Source: Vanessa cardui (Eukaryota > Arthropoda > Insecta > Lepidoptera > Nymphalidae). Taken from it: DNA of 64,000 bases. Under the pieces are notes generated by a model, which did not search any database, was not told where the DNA came from, and saw only the letters and a list, made by a program, of their open reading frames with translations. Below, piece by piece: positions 1 through 11,000 of the stretch. The DNA lies in the NCBI RefSeq assembly GCF_905220365.1, contig NC_061129.1, positions 5,332,803 to 5,396,802 on the forward strand, in the 5' to 3' direction. The number at the start of each line of letters is the position of its first letter. Position 1 is the stretch's first letter. The translations under genes were made by a program, and so were the position numbers.

Positions 1-1471
1 CTGCCTCACATCAGAGAATTTGTCAGTGAGTATATTAAAAAAAAAAAAAACTTTTAAAAAATATAATTATAAAGTATTCAAAATTCGAATACTAAATTAA
101 AAAAAAAATTATGCAAGACAAATTCGAGGCCGAATTCTTACTTGCCGCTGTTACACTTGACAAATAAATTATACGTTACAATATGTTGGTAGTGAGTGCG
201 AACGAGCGAGCGAATAATTTAAAGTAACTATTTCAACGTTTTATATTAATACAAATACTTAAGATACTAATGAATATGTACATGCAATGTACACGGACCA
301 AGTAATGAAGGGCATTCATTTCAATTGGAAATAAAATAATTTTATTTTTGACTTGACACTGCGACAAAAAAAATATATTAAGAGAAAGAACACACTATAT
401 TATTTTCAGTGTTGTACATTGTCATTGAATTGTCAGCAGTGTACCAACACATGCTGAGTGACCTTCCTTATGTGTCGGTTTCGAGAATCAGCGGGGAAAC
501 ATACAATAACCTACAAAGTTTTCAGTGACCGCCTTTTATACGAACAACAGTCACATCTATAATATAATGTAAAATAAACTACCATTATTATAAGTATTGA
601 CTAATTAAATAAATACATGCCTCTTCCTCTGAAACTGTCCTTTGTATGTACAAAGTAAAAAAAAAGTTAAACTCTTATATATAATATAACAACAGTAATA
701 CTATATCTTTGTTTGCAAAGCATGTTCACACAAACCGCTGAAACCATTACGGGATTACAGTAACCGATAACGACTTAGGTTCGATACTAAAGTAGGTAGA
801 ATCACGGTTTCATAGCGTTCAATAGTAAATTGCAAGGTTAGGAGTTACACGGATTCCGTGTTTGTAAAAAAACATTATAATGTTATTATTTAATATTTTA
901 AAAGTTACCGATTCAAGTAAATAAATCATAGCTTTTTGATTGAAATAAAAAAGTAATTAATTCATGATAATATAATTATTAGGTTGTTCACTTGTCGCTT
1001 CTGTTTGTCTAGAGCCCCCACTGCTTTGTGGCCCAGGGGCCTCCACGCCTTTAAATCTGGCTCTATATGTAATCAGCCGTCGCAAACTACTTCACGGTCA
1101 AATATCGTAAAATAAGGAAACGCAACTGCTATCTAATGCGACGGTCACTAAATGGTCTAATTAATGGAACTTGACCTTTTGCAAAGGTGCACTCGGTTCA
1201 TACGAGTAGAATTATATAGATCATTTAAGGACAAGGATAATCTTGAGGGAATCGAAATGTATGGAAAGAAAATCTGAATCATGTAATATTTGTAGTATAT
1301 AAAGGAGCAGAGGGGGCGGGGTGGTTATTGGTTTGTTAATAAATTTAGCCAATATGCTTATGTATGAAAATTAAACATACGAATACTAAAACTTATGTAT
1401 GAATAGTGTAAGACGATTTTTGTCCCAATGACAAACTCCAATTCTTACAGACGTAAAATAAATAAATATTC

Positions 1472-1659
1472 GACAACATCACATACATTACTCTGATCCC
1501 ACTGTAAGTAGTTAAAGCACTTGTGTTATGAAAGATCAGAAGTAACGACGGTACCACAAACACCCAGAACCAATAAACTAATGAATTTTCTACATCGACT
1601 CGGCCGGAAATCGAGCCCGGGACACCGGTGTACACACTACTCGACCACAAAGGTCGTTA
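1472..1659 (-). mobile_element. tRNA-derived SINE, family B, internally deleted copy
   Basis: It matches the copies at 22679-22899, 28952-29148 and 39056-39229. On the minus strand it begins with a degenerate tRNA-like head (A-box region near 1635-1650, B-box region near 1610-1620) and ends in a tail with a conserved block around 1472-1500. Compared with the 22679 copy it lacks about 25 bp between the B box and the A box and has substitutions in both promoter boxes, so it is an old inactive copy. No clear target duplication was seen. Confidence 0.75.
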
Positions 1660-3473
1660 TAATGTATTTGACATTAAAATATAATTTTGTCGTCAAATGT
1701 TAACGATGAAATAAAAGGAAAATAATAATCACAGTAAGTCTCACAAACACAGGTTTTGAATGTCCTAAAAATATTTAAGATTTTAAGTATTTAAGATTTG
1801 AGTAATTTTCTTTTATATTTTATTTATAATAGACATTCAAAAATTAAAATCAAATTCAGTTTTCCAATATCCCCAACATTTTTTCTTTCTTGAATTATAT
1901 AAATAATGTAATAATAAATGGTATGGATCAATGAAGTGGCGCAGTCCACCGCAATCGATATTAAACGATTCCCACGTGTCTGAAACATTTGTGATATGGA
2001 TTCATTTGATATAATGACCTTAATTATTTAAATATATTAAACATTTTATAAAAACAAAGTAATTAATGTGACTTTATTTATTCATTGTTATCAATGCGAA
2101 AAATGACTACCGATGTAAAGTCATTCATATAAAAAATATTTAATCTTAGTTACTCTAGTTTAAAAGATCTACGGTACCTTCGTTGTTTTATACTAAGTAG
2201 ATATTACGATATTAATTTAATACCATGACAAGTGCAACGTGATATGGTATGAGCGATGTAAAGTATTGTTATAATGTTTTTATATTTTATGCTTTCGCCG
2301 TATTATTTTGAATTCTAAATCATGCTGTTGATGCGGAAATTATTACATTTTATGATTATTAGGAAAAGAAACGTGACTAAATTCTCAATCGTCAGAAGTT
2401 ATTCTAATTCTATGCTAATTTGTTTGTTCATCAAAATCGCTCATTCGAACTCCGACGAACATTGATAAGTATTTCCACCAATAGTAATGAATGGTACGGC
2501 GGCGAGCGAAATAAGCCGAAACTTCCCCTAACTATACTCCAGCCAAATTCGATGTGGAATGTTTAATAACAAAGCGTTGCTTAGCAACCAACGTCAGGCA
2601 GATGCTCAAAACATTTTTAGAAATATGTAAAACAATTATTTTTGATATTAATAAAAATTAAAATTGATGATGAATAATAAAGTATTTAAGATAAAGGACT
2701 AAGCGCATTCTTGGTTATAATTATAATACTTATGATCATCTGGAATAATGTAGATCTCAAAAATAATACCTCCAATTTTAAAATGATATCAGAAATTACC
2801 TCGTAGTTATATAATTCGCTTTATTAACTTTATCTATCGCCTCCCAAACGACAGGTCTCATTTAGATTAATTTTGTGTATATTTGAATGGGTCAATGGGA
2901 GGTTTGAGATTACAATTGCTCTAATACTGGAAAAAGCAACGTCTGTTGGTATACTATATGTATTAGTATGTTTTTTAAGCATTAATATTTTATACTTTAT
3001 TAGGAATGCGCGATAAGTATATATTTTTATTTAAAATTAAAATTATACGACTAAAAATATACACCACCAATTACGAAGATGCTGTATCGCTATTATATAC
3101 CTTCCTAAATCTGCCAATTGCTTAAAAAACACCAAAAAACTCCAAATGTTACAAACCTGCGATTTCTTTACGTCAATATTAAAATATAGGGTTGTTAGTT
3201 TTGTAGTAATATTATAGTGATAATTAAAGATTTTTAAACTTTTATTTTAAGCAAATTTTCATATAAATTTTGTATTGACCGGCTAAATAAATTTTTTGGA
3301 TTCTGTATTAAATTAATTTTTTTGTGTTTAAACAGGAAATTGTGTTATAATGAATATAGTTGTAATTTTAATAATTATTATTTTTTTTTAAGAGAATAAT
3401 AATTTATTAACAACATTAAATGCTTAAATATATATATACAAATATGAACTAAAACTAGTTACTGTATAAATCT

Positions 3474-3720
3474 TGACCGCGTGGAATGGTGGCAAGAATG
3501 CTAGCAGCATTTCCCCGTTGAATCGCAATTCCGATCCTCTGGGCAAAAAACGAACCAGCCCTCCTGTCACCAGTGGAGGCAATGAGGCGAGGTGTTATAT
3601 TTTTGATGAAGCTTTTTGCACCACTACTCCAAGGGCCAAGCGTTTCGACAGCAAATTTAAGAGTGTATCAACCCTAATTATGATGACACATGGTTTGTTT
3701 ACTAAAATTCCAGATCGAAT
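3474..3720. repeat. Possible dispersed repeat fragment
   Basis: This GC-richer stretch resembles a repeat fragment I associate with Lepidoptera (a block around 3540-3590). Its open frame has no recognisable protein domain and ends before the ABHD2 acceptor. Assignment rests on memory of the repeat, not on a second copy in this window. Confidence 0.3.
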
Positions 3721-3779
3721 GTGGCTGGAGTATAGGTGAAATTTGTCATATAATTTACAGTCAATATTCTTGATTGCAG

Positions 3780-4042
3780 GCTCCCACGACAAGGTGATGT
3801 ACCTGGAGCTGTCGCACGGCGGCCACCTCGGCTTCTACGAGGGCGGGCTGGTGTACGCCAACCCCGTGACGTGGCTCGACCGCGCGCTGGCGGCGCTCGT
3901 GGGCGGGCTGCTCATGGCGCACCACAAGTGCGAGCCGCGCGACGCCTGCGAGCCCGCGCCGCGCCGCCGCGAGCCCGACCTCATCAAGTCCGCCACCGTC
4001 GTATACCGCGACCCGCTCGACAAGGCCGCGCCGCTCGCCTAG
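3780..4042 (+). CDS. Hydr2: Abhydrolase domain-containing protein 2 (ABHD2/Hydr2), terminal exon
   Basis: This is the C-terminal coding exon of an ABHD2-family alpha/beta hydrolase. ABHD2 enzymes are membrane-anchored serine hydrolases of acylglycerols and related lipids. The exon starts after an AG acceptor at 3778-3779 with two bases of a split codon, then reads SHDKVMYLELSHGGHLGFYE and on to a TAG at 4040-4042, about 87 residues. The HGGHLGF segment matches the region of human ABHD2 carrying the catalytic histidine (GGHLGFFEG), and PVTWLDRA matches PLTWMDK after it. The nucleophile serine and acidic residue must lie in upstream exons outside the window. The exon is very GC-rich (about 70%) in an AT-rich setting, and its arginine-rich C-terminus is longer than the vertebrate one. 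The ABHD1/3 branch is less likely on these motifs. The last 12 codons are repeated at 4505-4582. Confidence 0.8.
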
Positions 4043-4499
4043 GCTATGCGATGCGACGGTGGCGCCGCGGAGAGTGCGTGTCGTATCGCATTCGAAATTA
4101 TGTAAATTAATTTAAAAATTGTTAATTAAAAGTAGTAGTGGTTAAGACAAGACCCTTGTTATAATTTGATTTGATGATTACAGGGCAACAATTGAGCATT
4201 GAAGTTTTGACAATTGTTGCAATATTTTAGAGAAATGTTTAGACGGGACACGAGAACTAATATTATCCATGAATTTGTCGGAAGTATAAAAATTTGTAAA
4301 CCCTTTAAAAAGTGAACTTAGCATGAGTGCAATTTTTATAAACATTTTATTGGTAAAATAAATGTTTTTAGATTAGTTTTTGAGGTGCTTAACATGTAAA
4401 ACTTTTAATATATATAAATTCTATTATATCCGCATAATGATCCAATTTTGTTATTAATTTATTATGTTACCATGTTTTTGTTACATAGTACAAATTCAT
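4003..4499 (+). repeat. Tandem duplication, first copy (ABHD2 C-terminus and 3' UTR)
   Basis: This unit covers the last 12 codons, the stop codon and about 450 bp of 3' UTR. The same sequence reappears as 4505-4582 plus 5398-5804. The first copy keeps the functional reading frame. It differs from the second by small indels: five extra bases after the stop codon, and about a dozen bases near 4146-4157. Confidence 0.9.
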
Positions 4500-7400
4500 A
4501 GTACATATACCGCGACTCGCTCGACAAGGCCGCGCCGCTCGCCTAGGCGATGCGACGGTGGCGCCGCGGAGAGTGCGTGTCGATGAGATTAAAATATTCC
4601 TACATTATTCCACATGTGTATGTTTGAAGTTCACTTTTGTTTGTGTTCTGAACAGAAACTCGTGTTTGATTACTGAGCGCATTGATAATAAAAAGATCCA
4701 TCTTAATTTATATAGCTACAGTATTTATTGTAATTAATTGTTTATAATTTTTTGGTGTAATATAAATTCCATATGTGATGTTTTATAGTGATAGCGCTTT
4801 CTGATTATTTCGAATGAAAATCTATTGTCTATTGAACATTGTGTGATGTTATTTACGTTCCAGTGTTGTGTGTTACTTTTATACGTAACGCGTACTTATG
4901 AGTTTTAGTATGAACCAGAGTGAGGTTTTATATTTTAGTAAAGCCGATTAATATTATTTGCATTTACTTTAATGTATTATTTATTAATATATTTGTATAT
5001 TAATAACATTTCGACGTGTTCAATTCGGGTAAAACCCTAAATATAAATTTGACTTATGTGTTTGTGATTTTTAAGTTCATACAATATGTTGTTAGTGTTA
5101 TAAGATTTGGGATGATTGATAGTTGTTAAAATTTATGTCCTGCTTTATCTATAGACAGAAAACACATTTGGCGAATTGTTCGCAATATATTGGCATATTA
5201 CTTATTCATTATGTAAATGGTTATCTCCAAACAAATTAAATCCCAGTTGTGAATGTACTGGGATTTTATTTTCGATATTTGAGTGATTTTTTTTAAAGTT
5301 ATTTGACATACTTTGTTATCTCCTTTATTGGACATAAAGTCATACTATTTGTGATATTACCAAACGACATTTATATTATGATGGAATTAAGTGCCTCTAT
5401 CGCATTCGAAATTATGTAAATTAATTTAAAAATTGTTAATTAAAAGTAGTAGTGGTTAAGTCTTATTATAATTTGATTTGATGATTACAGAGCAACAATT
5501 GAGCATTGAAGTTTTGACAATTGTTGCAATATTTTAGAGAAATGTTTAGACTGGACACAAGAACTTATATTATCCATGAATTTGTCGGAAGTATAAAAAT
5601 TTGTAAACCCTTTAAAAAGTGAACTTAGCATGAGTGCAATTTTTATAAACATTTTATTGGTAAAATAAATGTTTTTAGATTAGTTTTTGAGGTGCTTAAC
5701 ATGTAAAACTTTTAATATATATAAATTCTATTATATCCACATATGATCCAATTTTGTTATTAATTTATTATGTTACCATGTTTTTGTTACATAGTACAAA
5801 TTCAATGATAAGCACAAAATTTTAGCTAAGCATTTCACCAAAATTAGCTTTTTCTTCATGTATAAAACGGCTTTAAATGTTTTCTTAAATTTTCTATCTG
5901 TATTTATTTTACTATTTTAGACTTACTTAGTTACAATTTAGTTGTTTTTTGAAAACCATTTAATTAATGTGTTCAAATAATGGCTACTTCGAGGCCTATA
6001 CTTTATACACAGTATTTAAGTTAAAAAATAGCAAAAAATTTTTCTAATGGTCTATAAAATGGTATATAAAAGGTGGTCTTATGTTCATGGACCACTATCA
6101 CCTAATTTTCTGAACTCTTTATTTTTCCTTGCACAAACAAACATTTTTTTGTTTTTAAATTAAGGTAGATTTAATTAATTGATATTATACTTATGGCAAC
6201 TTCTGTATGAAAGGTACAACTTTAAATTTAAATACAAATACTACTTAGCAAATATGAAATTCCTCAATGTGGAATCTCATGTTGTTGTGTGATTTGAACT
6301 GTTTAACTCTCACTAAGAGTATTTTCAAATTCCAAATAACTAGTTCTAATTGTTAATCTCAAATAAATTGTGTGCAAAAATATAGTGCATGTATTAAGTC
6401 AAAATTATATTCTATTATATATATACTGCCTTATTGCAGACATATGTATGTTTTTTTTAAATATGTCAGGCTTATAACAAATGTTGCAATATCTAACGAT
6501 ATATATATAAAAAAAAAAATAGTGTTAGCTATTAGTTTGACATGATGTGATGTTTCCGAAATCCTTAGCTTAAAATCCTAACACACCGTCTGACGATATG
6601 CCGCAGGCGGCGTATCTATTACCTGTATGGTAGAAAAAGATAGTAGAGATAATACGTGTCGTATACGCTATTATATAGTGCCTAAATAATAGTACTGGTA
6701 TTATGGGAGCCTTAATTACTTTTGTATTAAAATAATACATGTAAAAGATCTTGTTGCCAGTTCTTTTCAAAATTTGTTAATGCTATTCAATGTTAAGTAT
6801 TGGCCATTATATCTATAAATTAATCATTTTACATGTTTGATTAATAAAATCTTGTTGTTAATAAACTTAGTACAGGCCTAATAAATGTGATGTAAATAAA
6901 ACACGTGTTTAAATTTTTTCCATTTGTAATTAAATTAATCATTACAAAAAATTTGATAAATAAGTATATTTCTAAGTCAATTATATAAAATTTTTAAGAG
7001 ACGGGTGAATTTACGATGCCTTAAACACTAACAAGTTAAAACTAATCTTAAATTACTTTGTAAATGGAATATTATAATGACATTCTTAAACATATGATAT
7101 CCAATTAATTTGATGATTAAAAAAAAAAACGAGTGCTGAACAATTTGTGTTGAGCAATAAATAGAGATCAATTATATGAAGAATAATAATTAAATCATAT
7201 TTGAAATTCTAGATTTTATAAAATCAATTGTTTATTTTTTTTATATATATTTTGTATTTGCATATTCTTTAGGATCTCTTTATAAGGTATTTTAATGGAA
7301 TCGCAATTATAAAGAAAATAATAGAATATCACTTCACACTATTACTTTTTAATATACACAATTGATTTTTAATTTGTCTTAATAAACATGAATAAAAGCA

Positions 7401-8025
7401 TGGACTTTAAATCATAATCAAATACGACATTTTTTCTGTGCTACAAAAGAAGCCAATAAAGAGTGAATGAAATAGATCAAGAGTTATAATTATTCCAAAT
7501 ACAAATATCACAACATTTTCCTTACATTAATCTCTTTACACATACATCTTACATTAATAAACATCAATATTAAGTATTTTAGCAGCATACATGAATAAAT
7601 TTACAATTAACTTAATATCTGTGTCAGATCTAATATTTTAGGAAATCATAAGACTTAATATATTTTTAGTCATAATACTTTTAATTTTTATCTACTAAAT
7701 TAAAAATGGCATATAGGTAATAAAATATGGCCACTGGGAGGAAAATATTTGTATAAAATTTGTCTTTTTGATAATAAATGCAATCTCGGAAGTATGAAAC
7801 CATATATTGTTAAAAATATTATTTAGAATTGTCATGGTGCTAATAATGTCCTTAATATTCATTTTAAAAACAATATTGCTTTAAAACTGATATTTTACAG
7901 TCTTTTTTACAAATGAGTTATATATGAGTATTTTTCAAAATAAATTAAAGCTCTTTGTACAAAATTTCTGTATTATAAATAAATTATGTGAATGTTATTA
8001 AATCGTAACTTATATTATCATATAG
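4043..8025 (+). other. ABHD2-like 3' UTR, its duplicate, and the gap to PlexB
   Basis: AT-rich DNA without a credible coding exon. The first part is the 3' UTR of the hydrolase gene, with an AATAAA at 4357-4362 and a duplicate AATAAA at 5664-5669. It includes the tandem duplication described separately. The right part must include the 3' UTR of PlexB, which is transcribed leftward. From about 5810 to 8025 I see only AT-rich unique-looking sequence with short homopolymer runs. Confidence 0.55.
4505..5804 (+). repeat. Tandem duplication, second copy, split by 815 bp
   Basis: Positions 4505-4582 repeat 4001-4083 of the hydrolase exon end, and 5398-5804 repeat 4084-4499. The 815 bp between them (4583-5397) has no match in the first copy. 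Either the second copy received an insertion or the first copy lost this stretch. No clear target-site duplication brackets 4583-5397, which leans toward deletion from copy one or a non-transposon event. Confidence 0.88.
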
Positions 8026-11000
8026 TCAGCATACTGCTGCAGGATCCCCTTCCAAAGTGCACGCTACATTATCTAATTTATGAGCTAAGTGCATTTTGTT
8101 TTCTAGCCCTAATATAATTTGTTCTCTATATTTACTGACATAAATGTACAACTCTTTCAAAGCTGATAGAGTATCAAACTCATTGAGTTGTTCAACTGAA
8201 AGCTGCTGCATAGAGGTACTTAGCTCTTGGTCGGATACTTGAGGTAATTGAGAGACGGCTTGATAAAATTGTATAACCATGTCCCTATAGGTTGGCAGGT
8301 CTTTAGCAAAAAGTAATTTATTGGATGGTGAATCTTTACAGAGCCTATGTTCTGATAAAGAACAAGCATCCATAAATGTTTGAGCAATCACAGATAAAGA
8401 GGAATCTACTGTCGAGGTTTTATTAATATCAAAAATGAAATCTGGATTTTTTATAAGATTGACCCAAAATCTTAACGGTAAACTGTTAGATTTCCATGCA
8501 TGGACGACTTCAGGGTTAATAATACCGTGGACCCTGGCAGCGTCGTCAAAAAGATCAAATAGCCATTTAACAGCAGGCGGTAAAACTTCATTTACTGTCA
8601 AAATCGTGCCGAAAAAGTCATCAACAAACTTATGAACCGTGCCTTTAGTAGAGAGTAGTCTCGTGAGAAATATTTCCGGAATGGCTTTGTGACTGTGTTC
8701 TGAAGATTTATTCACAATGTGTTGGTACTCGATAGGTTTGACTAAATGATAGTAGTGCACATTTTGGTCGCTTATATCACTTTTGTATACTCTAATATGG
8801 GTATTTGAACAATAAATTCCTGTGCAATTTTTGCAAGGAATCTTATATGGTGTATTAAAGCTGTCATTTTGACGTGATATTAAAGACATAACAGCAGATT
8901 CTTTAACTCCATAGTGAGCTAAGGTATTTAATTTTCTCCAACCATTTAGAGTTTTCGTTGTAAGATCTTCATCTTGAAGAGTAACGTGACCACCTCGGCC
9001 ATGTCTCCATTCTAAATCAACTTCATGGACGGAAGGTCGCATACTGAAAGGAGTATTTTTAAATAAAGCATCCAATATTTTAGATTTAACTTGTGATATA
9101 CTATCACAATCTAGGACTTTACATTGTACTTTATCATCAAAATCATCTTGTACTATATGTAAAGTAACGATTTGATAGTCTATTTGTTCTTTTAAGAGTT
9201 TTTCTTCTGATAAAGAATATCTAGCTTCATGAGTTATAGCATCAACTACGCCCTTTTCAATTTGATGTTTTATTGCTTTGAACAACAGGAACAGCGATGA
9301 ACCAGCGTAATCCTTTAAATAATAGTACATACAAAGGGCCATCCAATTTGTAAGCATTTTTTCAACCACGCTTTCCGTTCTTCTCAACATTAGTTGGGGA
9401 TGTTTTGTACAAACTGATTTATCAATAAGACGCAATAGCAGAGACTTCAATATATCAGTAGCATATTCCATTTTTCCCATTAGAATAACCATCAATAGTG
9501 ATGCTACATTTACTTTATCCCTAATATTAAATGATTTTTGGGACTCCAATGTGTCTATAAATGACAGAAGGAAACATTTATTATTTAAAAGCTGTTCAAA
9601 CTGAATCATAGCTGCATCGTAATTTGTTCGTGGCGTATTTATAAATTGACGTTGAACGTTTAAAATAGGATGGTCAGATACGCCAGGAAAAAATACCTTC
9701 ATGACATAATTTACATGATCCAATGTAGGTATTCCAGAATGTTCCAGATCTGCTGCCAAATCTGACATATCAGTTTGAAGCTCTGCAAAAGCTAATTTAC
9801 ATTCTAATCGGACGTTGCTCTCTAACGTGTCCATTTGTATTTGTATCCTTTTGTATTCTCTTTCTGCTTTTGTGCTTCGTCTTCTATACATAACCAAAAC
9901 AATCATGAATATAAGGACTAAGAAAAATGTACCTGCAGCAATACCTGCTATGGCTTCTGGTGGAAAATTATAGTTTCTTAAAAGCTCGTAATGCAAGTAT
10001 CCAATAGGAAATCGTAAATTTCTACCAATCTTAACAACTACTAAAGGTAGATTGACATCAGTTATCTGAAAACCATTTTCGTCGGTATTTGTAGGTTGAA
10101 CTTCAGGTGGGGTACATAATAATTGCTGCATAGTAAGACTTGTAACATTGCACAGTTGAGTTCCAATTGTCACAATTACATCTGTTTCGTCACTTGCTCT
10201 AATGAGATTTTCGCCTTCAATAACTAAAGGGTCACCTTTATACAATTTAATTTGGTTTGGAAATTGATAAACATGGGGATCTTCTACAAAAACCATATGA
10301 GTTCTTGGTGGATTGAAGTATTTTTCCAAATCGTGCATTGTTTCCACATTATCCATTACAAACCCTACCTTCATGGCAATTTGTGGCGTACTAGTTTGTG
10401 ATTTAGTTGCTTGTATTATATCGTTATATTTTTTATTAACCGCTGGACTTGGACATTCCATTTGATTAGAATTAAGTACTGTACAAGCTGTAGCGTTAAC
10501 AGGAACAACCTCATTTACATAATACAGTTTCATAAGCGGTTTTTGTATAGTATGCAAATTAGTACCATGAACTGTTATCATTCTTCCTCCAGAAACAAAA
10601 CTTTTTAATGGTTTAATCTCCATAATTGTAGGATCTGCTGTATAATTAAATAAATCTCCATACAATGTTCGATTTGCGTTATCTATTGAAACGGTCAATG
10701 TGTGAATAATGCGCGGCATATTTGCTTTGGGGGTGATGCATATTAGTCTACTATTTGATGTTTGTGTTTTATTTACAGAACATAACAATTCATCTAAATA
10801 TGCTGAAATTGTGGAGCCAATATTAAGATGTTGACCTCCAATAGCTAATTGTGTACCTCCCGATACAGGTCCTAGTGAAGGATAAATACCTTGTAGCTTT
10901 ATATTTTTATAACTAAACAAGACAGAGGATTCCGTGTAGCCTGCATCATTTTCTACGATTACAGGGGCTACAACTGATACATTAGACGGACCTGTCTTAC

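Larger units (their letters stand above)
1..3779 (+). other. Non-coding DNA, probably the last intron of the ABHD2-like gene
   Basis: No reading frame here looks like protein. The sequence is strongly AT-rich. Because the exon at 3780 starts with a splice acceptor in the middle of a codon, this stretch is most simply the intron before it, although any upstream exon lies outside the window. It holds a tRNA-derived SINE copy at 1472-1659, a possible repeat fragment near 3474-3720, and a short GC-richer patch at about 1012-1070 that I cannot assign. Confidence 0.5.

Noticed and set aside
3473..3739. An extra upstream exon of the ABHD2-like gene
   Set aside because: The translation has no alpha/beta-hydrolase features and the segment resembles a dispersed repeat.
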